This document shows, in pieces, positions 8,775-17,667 of a stretch of 64,000 nt of DNA. Under the pieces are notes generated by a model. That model searched no databases, was not told the origin of the DNA, and worked only from the letters and a program-made list of their open reading frames with translations. The stretch is from NCBI RefSeq assembly GCF_025447595.1, contig NZ_JAOEJU010000028.1:1-64000 (forward strand), written 5' to 3'. Positions within the stretch are counted from its first letter, which is position 1. Every line of letters begins with the position of its first letter. The translations under genes and the position numbers were made by a program. This stretch comes from Pseudomonas koreensis. Lineage in GTDB: Bacteria; Pseudomonadota; Gammaproteobacteria; Pseudomonadales; Pseudomonadaceae.

Positions 8775-9245
8775 ATGACGAGCAACTTTGAAATTGCGCT
8801 AAGCAAACACGAGTTCCCAGATTATTTTAGGGGCAAAGGAGAGTATTTCACGAGAGACCCCGACTGGGGAACTCAGCTACATATCAGAAACTGGCAGGAT
8901 TCGAGCGTATTTTTAAAATCACTGAATAACTCCACAGATGTACTGAAAAACGCATTTAGCTCGTATCTAAGCACTGTAGAACTTACGATAGCCGATGCAC
9001 ACGACCTTCTTGAGAACATCGACTGCTATTACTACTTAAGAACCAAGCACCCCCATCTTTCGAAGGATGGATTCGATCTAATCCGAGACGCTGACAATAA
9101 TGAAAAACAAATAGTCTCGGCAACAATGTCCTTTCTCAAAAAAGCAGTTAAGACCCACAACATTCCTGAAGAGCTTGAACTCTTCAATCGTCGGATCAAA
9201 ATACTTATCAACAGTGGAGGCCCAGACAACATCACCAACCTCTAA
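8775..9245 (+). CDS. Probable orphan immunity protein (cassette 4)
   Basis: A 156-residue, alpha-helical-looking protein (MTSNFEIALSKHEFPDYF...). The ATG at 8775 sits in an ATGA context with only a few leftover toxin-tip codons before it; an in-frame ATG at 8754 is an alternative start. Cytoplasmic, family unknown. It lies directly after repeat copy 4, so the toxin of this cassette is essentially gone. Confidence 0.55.
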   Translation: MTSNFEIALSKHEFPDYFRGKGEYFTRDPDWGTQLHIRNWQDSSVFLKSLNNSTDVLKNAFSSYLSTVELTIADAHDLLENIDCYYYLRTKHPHLSKDGFDLIRDADNNEKQIVSATMSFLKKAVKTHNIPEELELFNRRIKILINSGGPDNITNL

Positions 9246-9290
9246 CACAACCAAAGTTACCAAATCAATCCTTCACAGAACTAAATAACT

Positions 9291-9336
9291 AAAAAGACAG
9301 ATTCATTTTCCTTTGAAGAAATAAATCGCCTTTTTT
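9291..9336 (+). repeat. Cassette-boundary repeat, copy 5 (degenerate)
   Basis: AAAAAGACAGATTCATTTTC and GAAATAAATCGCCTTTTTT preserve the outline of the inverted repeat with many changes, implying an older insertion than copy 3. Confidence 0.55.
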
Positions 9337-9366
9337 GAACCAACTAAAGCAACTAAAGTACTCAAC

Positions 9367-9864
9367 ATGAGCAGACACAAAATCATCCTACCGAATGACT
9401 GGATTGCAGAATTTAACAATACAGGTGAGTTCCATATGGGAGCAGAGGGTTGGGGTCTTCTGCTAACAGGTCCTAATCAAAGCCGCATCAATTATTTCAA
9501 CGACCAAATCGTACTGGTAAACGATGATGAGGGCGTACACGCTAGATCGTGTATTCGCTTATCCGACAATGGCGTGTACGGTTACCTCACCACTGCCGTG
9601 GACAGCAGTTGGGTCATCGACTTTTCACGAGGAATGATTGCTCCGCACCGGATCAGTATCCAGCAGCGCCACGATGGTTATGATGAGAGTGTATCAGTTC
9701 ACGAGCAACCCGCATTCAAACGGACGAGGCAGTATTTTAGCGTTAGTGGTAAACACATTTACCTGACCTTCCCCCTTACCCGCGACGAAGACTTTCCGAA
9801 AATCTGGGAAGAGTATTTATCGATTCGACGACGGCAGATCGACGAGCTCTACTTTCGCAACTGA
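9367..9864 (+). CDS. Probable orphan immunity protein (cassette 5)
   Basis: A 165-residue protein (MSRHKIILPNDWIAEFN...) whose start is again in an ATGA context just downstream of repeat copy 5. Its beta-rich look (GWGLLLTGPN, YGYLTTAVDSSWVI) differs from the other immunity candidates. There is no signal peptide and the function is not recognised. The role is assigned only by its place in the cassette array. Confidence 0.55.
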   Translation: MSRHKIILPNDWIAEFNNTGEFHMGAEGWGLLLTGPNQSRINYFNDQIVLVNDDEGVHARSCIRLSDNGVYGYLTTAVDSSWVIDFSRGMIAPHRISIQQRHDGYDESVSVHEQPAFKRTRQYFSVSGKHIYLTFPLTRDEDFPKIWEEYLSIRRRQIDELYFRN

Positions 9865-9931
9865 GTTCACCAACGAGGCCTATAACCAGAGGAAACTTAT
9901 TTATTTTTCTAATCCAAAGAATCCAAAGAAT

Positions 9932-9990
9932 CCAAAGGGGACAGATCTATTTTTTGCTGATTAAAACTGAAAACAAATCTGTCCCCTTTT
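9932..9990 (+). repeat. Cassette-boundary inverted repeat, copy 6
   Basis: CCAAAGGGGACAGATCTATT and AACAAATCTGTCCCCTTTT pair as an inverted repeat, preceded by a triplicated AATCCAAAG and followed by an extra GTCCCCTT. The small tandem expansions suggest slippage or repeated insertion at this site. Confidence 0.75.
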
Positions 9991-10010
9991 GTCCCCTTGG
10001 AGATCACTAA

Positions 10011-10316
10011 ATGAACACAAGCAAAATCATCACTCTCGGAGCCAAAATAACTCTCGATGACATTTCCCAGCTTGATCAAATACTCGACATCTCTCTCGAA
10101 ATAGAAAACTTGAAGGAAGACCTTTTTCAAGCGACTTTCCCATGCGGCCAAATACTCGATATCGGATGGTATCCAGAATTCAGCACATACGGTTCCTTTG
10201 TAATCTCTCTAATCCGCAATCAAGACTGGCAAAATCCTACTCATTGTGAAAAAGCCAAAAACTGGGCAGAGCTGAAAATCGCGCTAGAGAACATTTTGAA
10301 AAACCTGGAAAGCTAG
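10011..10316 (+). CDS. Probable orphan immunity protein (cassette 6)
   Basis: A 101-residue acidic protein (MNTSKIITLGAKITLDD...). GGAG lies 10 bases upstream of the ATG, which again overlaps a TGA of a short leftover frame (ATGA). The pattern GWYPEFSTYGSFVISLI with a C-terminal helix is common among small immunity proteins, but I cannot place the family. It is the last cassette of the AT-rich array; normal GC content resumes with the next gene. Confidence 0.55.
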   Translation: MNTSKIITLGAKITLDDISQLDQILDISLEIENLKEDLFQATFPCGQILDIGWYPEFSTYGSFVISLIRNQDWQNPTHCEKAKNWAELKIALENILKNLES

Positions 10317-10373
10317 AATCGACAAACACTTTCGATATTTGGATTAAAACAACTGGCCAAAACAACATTCCCG

Positions 10374-11246
10374 CTATCCGCCCTCAATCATCCCCTCCAA
10401 AACCTCATACTTAACCACCACCCGATTCCCATACAACCGCTCCCTCTCCACCAACGCCCCCACCTGCCCCTTCTCCCTTACCTCCCGCCAAATCTCATTC
10501 TCCCGATACACCCGCTCCCCCTCCCGCACAAACCGATGCCCCACTTCAAACACGTGATACCGATAAGCCCGCTCCCGGTCGCACAACAACTCCCCCTCCA
10601 GTTGCGTCTCCCCCACCTTCAGCTTCAGCTGAAAGCTGCGATCCGTCGGGTTGTGCAGTACCAGGTCGATGTAGTTGTAGAAGATCGCCGCGCCGGAGCC
10701 GAATGGCAGGACGCGGCCGTGGTCCGGGAAGGGGTCGAAGCTGTGGTTGGCGCGTTCGATGACGACCAGGGGTGAGTGAATGGCCATCCAGTGGATGAGG
10801 TTGCTGAGTTGGCAGATGCCGCCGCCGATGCCGGTGCGGGCTTCGCCGAATGAGAGTTCCATGCCTTCGACGTAGCCGCGTTGGCGGGTCGGGCGGCCGA
10901 CGAGGCGGCAGAAGGAGAAATATTCGCCGGGGGCGATGATGACGCCGTCGATGGCAGCGACGGCGAGTTTGAGGTTGATGACTTTGTTGTGTTGCAGCGC
11001 AAGGTCGGAGTCGCCGAGTTTGCGGATCAGTTTTGAGGTGTGTTTGAGGTAGCGGTAAGGCAAGCGCTCTGACGTCGTGGCAGGCCGCGCGTAGCGTTTG
11101 CTCGAGCAATGCCAGGCGATGTGGCGGAACAGTCTTTTTTGCCACACACGCAGCCCGTAAAGGGCCGGGTGGTAGAGGGAAAGTGGTTTCATCCGTGGCG
11201 AACGGCGCGGGCCGTTGTCTTCCTTGAGCTTGAAATGGCGGCGCAT
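10374..11246 (-). CDS. VanW family protein
   Basis: A 290-residue protein. The VanW domain covers about residues 85-215, with the hallmark stretches APGEYFSFCRLVGRPT and GIGGGICQLSNLI. VanW proteins are named from vancomycin-resistance clusters, but their reaction is unknown. The N-terminus is basic and has no clear signal peptide. The gene ends close to the Rhs cassette array and diverges from the glycosyltransferase at 11437. An in-frame ATG at 11192 is a possible later start. Confidence 0.82.
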   Translation of the reverse strand: MRRHFKLKEDNGPRRSPRMKPLSLYHPALYGLRVWQKRLFRHIAWHCSSKRYARPATTSERLPYRYLKHTSKLIRKLGDSDLALQHNKVINLKLAVAAIDGVIIAPGEYFSFCRLVGRPTRQRGYVEGMELSFGEARTGIGGGICQLSNLIHWMAIHSPLVVIERANHSFDPFPDHGRVLPFGSGAAIFYNYIDLVLHNPTDRSFQLKLKVGETQLEGELLCDRERAYRYHVFEVGHRFVREGERVYRENEIWREVREKGQVGALVERERLYGNRVVVKYEVLEGMIEGG

Positions 11247-11436
11247 CTTACCGTGGAACCGCGCTTGATCGCCAAGCGCCTCGCCGGTGTCGCAAGCCGT
11301 AACAAGTCGCCCGGCCCGGGCGCTCGAAAATTAAGTTTCAACTAAGGTTGCGTCCCTACCATCCGGGCCACAAAGCAGCGGTTCTGTGTGCTGATTGCCG
11401 TCAGCAGAACCCTTCAACTTGAAGTGAGCCCAGACC

Positions 11437-12258
11437 ATGAGCGCGATCGATTCCACCTCTAAACAACTGCCCGCCTTCAGTCTTGTATTGGTCAATTACA
11501 AGACGCCGGAAATAACCCGGATGTGCCTGGAGTTTCTCCAGCAGTACGTCAAGGAGCATCAAATTCCGGTGTGGGTGGTGGATAACGATTCCGCCGATGA
11601 AAGCCTGATCTACTTGCGGTCTCTGGAGTGGATCAACTTGATCGAGCGCCCTTCACCCGGCAAGGAAGCGGGGCATATTGCTCATGGCAAGGCACTTGAT
11701 CTGGCACTTGCGAAAGTTGAAACGGATTACCTGTTTTTGCTGCACACCGACACTTTCGTTTTTGACAGTACTGTCTTTTCGATGATGATGAATGAGTGTA
11801 TGCAATCTTTGGATACAGCGGCGGTAGGTTGCGTCGAGCAATTGGATCGCGGCGTCCTTAGAGACACCTGGCGTTTGTCTTCGCGTTACTTCAAGCACTA
11901 TTTCCGTCGGGCAAAACAACACTTCGGGTTGCCCTCCAGAGATCCAAAACCCTACCGGGAAACTCATCTGAAAAGCTTCTGCACCTTGTGGAATGCACGG
12001 CTGATCAAGGCTCACGGGCTGCATTTTTCGATGGACGACCGGGTTCCGGGATACACGCTGCAGGATCGTTTAAGCAACCTTGGCTACGGCATCAAATGCC
12101 TCTCGCCAAGGAAGATCTTCCGCTACCTCGATCACATCCAGGCCGGCACCGTGGCCGCGATCGGTGGATACGGCACACAGCACCGCCGCACCACCATGTA
12201 TCAGGAAACGCTCAAGCGCCTGCATTTACAACAAGGCATGCGACCTGCCAAATCGTAA
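11437..12258 (+). CDS. Family 2 glycosyltransferase
   Basis: A 273-residue GT-A type glycosyltransferase. FSLVLVNYKTPEIT opens the nucleotide-sugar fold, VVDNDSADES is the donor-binding loop, and HTDTF (near residue 107) stands in the place of the metal-binding DXD motif. The DXD-like residues are thus H-T-D rather than D-x-D, which is tolerated in the family. It has no membrane segments. It stands alone, followed by a strong terminator, so its substrate (cell surface glycan or protein) cannot be read from neighbours. Confidence 0.78.
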   Translation: MSAIDSTSKQLPAFSLVLVNYKTPEITRMCLEFLQQYVKEHQIPVWVVDNDSADESLIYLRSLEWINLIERPSPGKEAGHIAHGKALDLALAKVETDYLFLLHTDTFVFDSTVFSMMMNECMQSLDTAAVGCVEQLDRGVLRDTWRLSSRYFKHYFRRAKQHFGLPSRDPKPYRETHLKSFCTLWNARLIKAHGLHFSMDDRVPGYTLQDRLSNLGYGIKCLSPRKIFRYLDHIQAGTVAAIGGYGTQHRRTTMYQETLKRLHLQQGMRPAKS

Positions 12259-12265
12259 GACAAAT

Positions 12266-12296
12266 AAAAAGGGCGACTTTAAAGTCGCCCTTTTTG
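12266..12296 (+). terminator. Rho-independent terminator after the glycosyltransferase
   Basis: Stem GGGCGACTTT / AAAGTCGCCC with no loop bases to spare, flanked by A5 and T5, so it can act in both directions. Confidence 0.9.
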
Positions 12297-12330
12297 CATC
12301 TGAATTCTTTGGCCTCCACTCCGAGGAGGT

Positions 12331-12393
12331 GTTCGCCCAGTGTAATGGCCTGGCAATCCATGCACCGGTAAAGAGCCCTGACACTGGGCGAAC
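12331..12393. repeat. Intergenic inverted repeat, 13-bp arms
   Basis: GTTCGCCCAGTGT (12331-12343) and ACACTGGGCGAAC (12381-12393) are exact reverse complements around a 37-base centre. The rest of the 12297-12572 gap is AT-rich and holds no recognisable gene. Confidence 0.7.
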
Positions 12394-12572
12394 GGGTGGG
12401 ATTTTAATATCAATTGGCACATATGTCCTAGCAGATAAATGTGAAATTTATGTACGAATGAGTTAACCGGATTTTCATCGACCCAACATCTGTACAAGGC
12501 TCTTAAAATGATTGTTCTCATACAATTATTTGTACAAGAACAACCATCTTGTAGAGTTAATACTCGACTTTA

Positions 12573-13148
12573 TTACTGAGTGGTCACTTTTAATACATCG
12601 GTGTAAGTGACAAATACCGTCTGACCGACTTTGAGATTTTTCAGTTTGGCCTGAATTTCAGGCTTTTCGACGTTGAGGGTTTTCGACTGGCCAGACGGGT
12701 TTTCCAGCGTGACCTGATTTTTGGCCAAATCAATTTTAGTAATTTTCAACTGGACCCGAACCTGACGGAACGCCTCTCCGCCGGGTTTGGCACTGCCCGG
12801 TGCGTTGCGCACTTCGCCGGTATGCTCGACAACGCCGGGTGGACTTTTATCGACCTCGGTATCAAGCACCGCAGCGACGGCACGCACGACTTCGATATCG
12901 ACCTTGTCGCCGGCTTTCAGTTTTCCGAGATTTTTGGCCTTGTCGGTGAGCTGCACATTCACCTGTTTTCCTTCATTGCCCTGCAGTACGACCTGATGGT
13001 TGGCCGGATCGACCTTCACCACCGTGGCCGTCAACTTGTCGGCCTGAATGTCTGTGGCCAGCAGAATTTCAGCAGCCATTGCATTGAGACTGGCGGCGCC
13101 GAGGGTCACGGCAAGTGCGATGGCTTTCGTCAGTGCGTTGAGCGTCAT
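12573..13148 (-). CDS. Exported DUF5666-like periplasmic protein
   Basis: A 191-residue protein with a clear Sec signal (MTLNALTKAIALAVTLGAAS...AMAAE). The start at 13148 is preceded by AGGGAAGA; the longer frame to 13217 would bury the signal peptide. The mature part holds two beta-rich repeats of the same design: TATVVKVDPANHQVVLQ...VNVQLTDKAKNLGKLKAGDKVDI and ITKIDLAKNQVTLEN...LKNLKVGQTVFV. These resemble the small OB-like DUF5666 fold. Function is unknown; periplasmic location is inferred. Confidence 0.65.
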   Translation of the reverse strand: MTLNALTKAIALAVTLGAASLNAMAAEILLATDIQADKLTATVVKVDPANHQVVLQGNEGKQVNVQLTDKAKNLGKLKAGDKVDIEVVRAVAAVLDTEVDKSPPGVVEHTGEVRNAPGSAKPGGEAFRQVRVQLKITKIDLAKNQVTLENPSGQSKTLNVEKPEIQAKLKNLKVGQTVFVTYTDVLKVTTQ

Positions 13149-13315
13149 AAGCGAAATCTTCCCTGTGAGAGATGGCGGCACACCCCGCCGAAATGCGCCG
13201 AGCGCGGTGTGTGCCATTCAGCGTAGACGCTGATCAGGGGTTCTTCGCGGTCCTCTGCGCAGTGGGAAGTAGAGGGGGCATACCGAGACCTGTTCCAGCG
13301 CCAGAAACCAAGCGT

Positions 13316-14383
13316 TCAATAGCCCGTCATCTCCAGATACCCCTGCCCGCCCCGATTACCACTCAACCGCACCGGCCCTTCCCAATACGGAATGCGCAGG
13401 TTCATCCAGGCGTCGGGGTTGACTGCATCGAGGGTGATCTGCAGATTTTTTGCAGAAATCCCGATCGACCAGCGCACCGACATCGAACGGCCGGCGACGT
13501 TCGCAGTGTCCTGCGGAGTCAGCTTGATCTGCTCGGCGTGCAGCGTTTCTGTCTGGCCATCGGCGGCGATCCACGTGCCGGTGAGATACGGCGCCCCTTC
13601 CTTCTGACGCATGCGGTAAAGCATGACGTGTTCGCCGCCATCAAGATGCAGGGAGAACCAGTCCCACCCCGTCTGGTTGGCGGTCAGCGGCTGGCTGCTC
13701 CATTCGCGGTCGAGCCATGCCGGACCGTTGACGGTGTAGGTCTGTCCGTCGATCTGAAGAGTGCCGCTGGCCTGGAAAAACGGCTGACTGTAGTAATACG
13801 ACGCCTGGCCCTGTTCGGATTTCTGGCTGAAACCCTTGTCGCCTTGCAGCACCAACGGGCGACTGGAGGCAAGGCGCAGTTGGTAGCTGAAGTTTTTATC
13901 CCGGGCGCTGAGCTGCAAGTCTGCCAGCGGATCGCTCGCCTGACTGACGAAACGCCAGTCATCGATCCACGCCTCGAACGGCGCTGCACGCACCCCGGCC
14001 TGCCCTACGCCGCCACGGGCATAGCGCTCAGCGGCGTGGTGGACGCTGGCCGAGGTCACCGCCGCATGCCCGAGCCAGATCGTCTGGTTGGCCCAGCCCG
14101 GCTGCTGCGGCGCAGCGTTCAAAGCACTACGAAACAACGTCCACTGCACGCCGAAATCGTTGCCCTGCGCATCCTTGAGATTGGCCGTCACGTACCACCA
14201 TTCGATACGAAAACCGTCATGGGCACCGTGATCTGCCGGAAAGCTGAACACCCGCCCCGGCACCACCGGCGTGAAGGCCTGCGCCTGATTGCCCATTCCG
14301 GCGAAGCCTTTTTGCTCCGGCGCCTTGTCATCGCAGCCACCGAGCATCAACAGCAACATCATCGCGACGAACCTAATCTTCAT
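13316..14383 (-). CDS. CrtC/AttH-like lipocalin-domain lipoprotein
   Basis: A 355-residue lipoprotein with signal and lipobox LMLGGC (Cys17). The mature protein has the AttH/CrtC pattern: FPADHGAHDGFRIEWWYVTANL near the front, WLDREWSS in the middle and a final beta domain. AttH is the hydratase-like partner of the AttEFG ABC exporter in Vibrio, and here too the gene follows an FtsX-type permease and its ATPase. The ATG at 14383 lies within the permease stop region (ATGAAGATTAG), so the three genes form one operon. The substrate is unknown. Confidence 0.8.
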   Translation of the reverse strand: MKIRFVAMMLLLMLGGCDDKAPEQKGFAGMGNQAQAFTPVVPGRVFSFPADHGAHDGFRIEWWYVTANLKDAQGNDFGVQWTLFRSALNAAPQQPGWANQTIWLGHAAVTSASVHHAAERYARGGVGQAGVRAAPFEAWIDDWRFVSQASDPLADLQLSARDKNFSYQLRLASSRPLVLQGDKGFSQKSEQGQASYYYSQPFFQASGTLQIDGQTYTVNGPAWLDREWSSQPLTANQTGWDWFSLHLDGGEHVMLYRMRQKEGAPYLTGTWIAADGQTETLHAEQIKLTPQDTANVAGRSMSVRWSIGISAKNLQITLDAVNPDAWMNLRIPYWEGPVRLSGNRGGQGYLEMTGY

Positions 14384-16844
14384 GAGCAAACGTCCTCAAC
14401 AGATCCGCCGGTTGCGTGCGGTACAGCGAATACAGCGGCCACGCCGAAGCCAGCAACGTCGCCAGCAGCGCCAGCCCCATCAGTTGCAGTAACTGCAATG
14501 GAAACACCCGCAACGGCAGACGCCAGCCAAAGGCCTGAACGTTGATCACCGCGTCCAGGCACCACGCCAGGCCGATGCCCAACGGCAAGGCCAGCACCAG
14601 CGTCAGCAGCGCCAGAAGCCACGTCTGCCCGAGGTTGAGCAGCATCAACTGCCGCCGCGTCACGCCCAACGCCCACAATGGTGCGAGCTGGCCGAGACGG
14701 CTCTGGCTCTGGGTCAGCAGGCTGATGAACAGCGCCACACCGGCGACCGCCAGGGTCAGACTGTTGAGCGCGGCTGTCGCGGCGAAGGTGCGTTCAAACA
14801 CCTGAACCGACCAGCCCTTGAGCCGCGCCTGATCGACGATGCGACTGTCATCAAGCTGGAAGCGGGCCTGCAAGGCCGTGAGCAGCGCCGGGATCTTCGG
14901 CGGGTCGATGCGCAGGTTGAAGCGATTCGGCGTCAGTTGCGGCCAGCCGCGCAACAGGTGATTGCTGTTAACCAGCACATGGCCTTTGGGATTGCCGTAG
15001 TCGGCGTAGATGCCGACGATGCGCGGCGACCATGGCAGCCCCGGTGTGGGAATCGTCAGGTGATCGCCCGGCCGGACCTTGAGTCGGCGGGCGAGTTGTT
15101 CGCTGAGCATCACCGCATCGTCGCTCGCCAGCGCCGCCCACGGGTCGTCGCCCCGCGCTTCGAGCAACGGCCAGTGCTGGCGATAGTGCGGATGATCGAT
15201 GATCCCGAACACGTCCGCCGGCCAGCCTTGCAGCGTCACCGAAACCTGCCAGTTAGGCATGATTGCGGTGACGTTTGGTTGCTGTTTGAGCCAGGTGTAC
15301 AGCTCGCGGGACTGGGCCGGATTGCTCGGATTCAGGTAGAGCTCGGCGGTGAGCCGTTGTTCGAGCCAGTCGTTAAAAGTCTGGCGGAAACCGGCGGTCA
15401 TGCTGCCGGCGCCGATGTTCGCCGCCATCGCCAGCAGCAGCGCCATCAACGCCAGGCTCAGCGCCGGCAATTGCTGGCGGCAATCGGCGAGAAACCATTG
15501 CCCGAGCACCGAGCGGCTGCGCCCGAGCAAACCGTTGAGCAGCGCGCTGAGCAACACCGGCAGCGCCAGCGCGGCGCCGAGCAACAGCCCCGCCATCAAT
15601 ACAAAACCGCTGGCGAGACTGTTGCCCCACACCAGCGCCGCCAACGCAATCGACGCACATACACCGGCCACCCCCCCCTGACGCCGCAACCAGCGCGCAT
15701 GTTGCTGATGCCAGGCCTGCGGATCCGCCACCGCCAGCAACGGCAGACGCGCCGCCCGCAGCAGACTGTTGGCCCCGGCCAGCAACGCGCCGAGCAGGCT
15801 CAAGCCGATGCCGCTGAACCACCACCACGGACTCAGACGCAACTGCCCCGCCACTTCCGCGCCGTACAGACCGCGCAGGCTGGCGGCGACGTCCGGCAAC
15901 AGCACGCTCGCCAGCCAGTAACCGCTGACCACGCCGAACAACCCGCCGATCAACGCCAGCGCGCCGAGTTCAACGATCAGGCAAGCGATCAACATCCGTG
16001 CGCTGACCCCGCAGGCCCTCAAGGTGCGCAGTAATCCCCGGCGCTGCTCCAGCGCCAGACCGATGGCCGCGTGGACAATGAACAAACCGACAATGAACGA
16101 GAGAAACCCGAGGGCATCGAGGTTGAGGTGGAAGCTTTCGGTCAGTCGCGCAAGGTTGTTTTCCTCGCCACTGCTTTTGAGCTGCAACTGGCCTTTGAAC
16201 GCGGCCGGGACGTCGCCGTGGAAATCCTTCGGCAGCAACAGACGTGACAGTTGATCAGGTTGCTCGAGCACGCGCTGTGCGACGCCAATATCCACTAACA
16301 GCATGCCGGGGGCCATGTCGATTTGCGCTCGCAGCGGTGGCAGCGTCTGGCCGGTCTCGGTGGCCGGGGTCGCGCCCTCGGCGAGATTCAGCACCCGCAA
16401 GGTCTCTGGAGAAATCCAGGTGCTGCCCGGCGGGCTGAAGAACTCGACAACTCGCTCGATCGGCATCGCCTGCCCGGCCACCGCGCTGTCGCCGGGCAAG
16501 GACACAGGCTCGATGCCCATCAATTGCAGACGCTGATTTTCGTGGCCCTTGAGAATCAGGCGTCCTTGCAGCACCGGCGACACCGGCCAGCCCAGACGTC
16601 GCAGGTCAACGAACCATTGTTGCGGGAAGGTCGCGCCGTTCGGCGTGCTCAGGCTGGCCTGGGGTTCGCCGCCGATCAACTGGCTGGCCCGGGCGTAACT
16701 GTCCCGCGCCTGACTGTTGAGCGCTTCGACCCCGGTCAACAGACTGGTGGCCAGCCATAACCCGGTCAGCACGCTGAAAAACTGCACCGGATGGCGCCGC
16801 CAGTGACTGAGCAGCGCCATCAACGCGTGGCGGAAAACCCTCAC
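14373..16844 (-). CDS. ABC exporter permease, FtsX/MacB type (AttF/G-like)
   Basis: An 823-residue inner-membrane protein with an N-terminal membrane helix, a large periplasmic region (about 45-240), a first FtsX block (about 250-440), a middle membrane segment, a second periplasmic region, and a C-terminal FtsX block with helices near 680-810. This is a duplicated permease in one chain, so it may act as a monomer or homodimer with the ATPase encoded upstream (ATGA overlap at 16841). Such systems extrude or extract lipids, lipoproteins or peptides; the actual cargo is unknown. Confidence 0.85.
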   Translation of the reverse strand: MRVFRHALMALLSHWRRHPVQFFSVLTGLWLATSLLTGVEALNSQARDSYARASQLIGGEPQASLSTPNGATFPQQWFVDLRRLGWPVSPVLQGRLILKGHENQRLQLMGIEPVSLPGDSAVAGQAMPIERVVEFFSPPGSTWISPETLRVLNLAEGATPATETGQTLPPLRAQIDMAPGMLLVDIGVAQRVLEQPDQLSRLLLPKDFHGDVPAAFKGQLQLKSSGEENNLARLTESFHLNLDALGFLSFIVGLFIVHAAIGLALEQRRGLLRTLRACGVSARMLIACLIVELGALALIGGLFGVVSGYWLASVLLPDVAASLRGLYGAEVAGQLRLSPWWWFSGIGLSLLGALLAGANSLLRAARLPLLAVADPQAWHQQHARWLRRQGGVAGVCASIALAALVWGNSLASGFVLMAGLLLGAALALPVLLSALLNGLLGRSRSVLGQWFLADCRQQLPALSLALMALLLAMAANIGAGSMTAGFRQTFNDWLEQRLTAELYLNPSNPAQSRELYTWLKQQPNVTAIMPNWQVSVTLQGWPADVFGIIDHPHYRQHWPLLEARGDDPWAALASDDAVMLSEQLARRLKVRPGDHLTIPTPGLPWSPRIVGIYADYGNPKGHVLVNSNHLLRGWPQLTPNRFNLRIDPPKIPALLTALQARFQLDDSRIVDQARLKGWSVQVFERTFAATAALNSLTLAVAGVALFISLLTQSQSRLGQLAPLWALGVTRRQLMLLNLGQTWLLALLTLVLALPLGIGLAWCLDAVINVQAFGWRLPLRVFPLQLLQLMGLALLATLLASAWPLYSLYRTQPADLLRTFAHED

Positions 16845-17494
16845 GTCAACCGACCGCTGGACAGCACCACGCGCTCCGCCAGCCGCGCTGCCACGCGCTG
16901 ACTGTGGGTGACCATCAGCAAGGTGGTCGGGGTGTCATCGAGCAATTCCAGCAACAGTCGCAGCACTTCGTCGCTGGTGGCTTCGTCGAGGCTGCCGGTG
17001 GGCTCGTCGGCCAGCAGCAATTTTGGTTGCGAGGCCAGCGCACGACCGAGCGCGACCCGCTGTTGCTGGCCGCCGGAGAGTTGTTCGGGATAGCGCTTGA
17101 GCAATTCACCCAGCCCCAGACGCTGCACCAGATGATGCTGCCAGCGCGGATCATGCCGCCCGGCCAGCCGCGCCTGAAACGCCAGGTTGTCCTCGATCCG
17201 CAGGCTGCCGATCAGGTTGTACTGCTGGAACACCAGACCGATTTCGGTGCGCCGCCAGTTGGCCAGTTGCGCCTCGTTCATCCGGTCCAGCCGATGTTCG
17301 CCGCTGCTGATTGCGCCGCTGTCGACCTTGTCGAGCCCGGCGATCAGGTGCAGCAGCGTGCTCTTGCCGCTGCCCGACTCGCCCATCAGCGCCAGACTGC
17401 TGCCGGGCTTGAGCGTCAGGTCGATGCCTTGCAGCACCGGCAACGGGCCTTGCGGGGTGAGGTAGCTTTTGAAGACGTTTTGAACCTGGAGCAT
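16841..17494 (-). CDS. ABC transporter ATP-binding protein, LolD/MacB type
   Basis: A 217-residue ATPase with Walker A GESGSGKST, signature LSGGQQQR, Walker B LLLADEPTG and a terminal H-loop (MVTHSQ). I placed the start at 17494 (MLQVQNVFKSYL), where GGATGG stands upstream; the open frame extends to 17539. It powers the FtsX permease encoded next, with which it overlaps by four bases. With the lipoprotein gene it forms a three-gene operon. Confidence 0.9.
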   Translation of the reverse strand: MLQVQNVFKSYLTPQGPLPVLQGIDLTLKPGSSLALMGESGSGKSTLLHLIAGLDKVDSGAISSGEHRLDRMNEAQLANWRRTEIGLVFQQYNLIGSLRIEDNLAFQARLAGRHDPRWQHHLVQRLGLGELLKRYPEQLSGGQQQRVALGRALASQPKLLLADEPTGSLDEATSDEVLRLLLELLDDTPTTLLMVTHSQRVAARLAERVVLSSGRLT

Positions 17495-17574
17495 GCCGCC
17501 ATCCGATCGATCCGTGTCGGCCAAGGATAGCGGATACAAGGAATGGATCTGAACTCTGCAGTGTTTGATCCACC

Positions 17575-17645
17575 CTCATCGCGAGCAGGCTCGCTCCCAC
17601 AGGGAGCTGCATTCCAAATGTGGGAGCGAGCCTGCTCGCGATGAG
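17575..17645. repeat. Pseudomonas REP doublet
   Basis: Two REP units in opposite orientation: CTCATCGCGAGCAGGCTCGC... (17575-17601) and TGTGGGAGCGAGCCTGCTCG... (17619-17645), separated by 17 bases. Such doublets (REPINs) sit between genes in many fluorescent pseudomonads. Confidence 0.9.
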
Positions 17646-17667
17646 GCCAGCCAAGACAACCAATAAA

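Noticed and set aside
13172-16034. Long plus-strand open frames (457 and 365 codons) opposite the lipoprotein and permease genes
   Set aside because: Arg/Gln/His-rich shadow frames from high-GC third positions; the minus-strand genes have clear family motifs.
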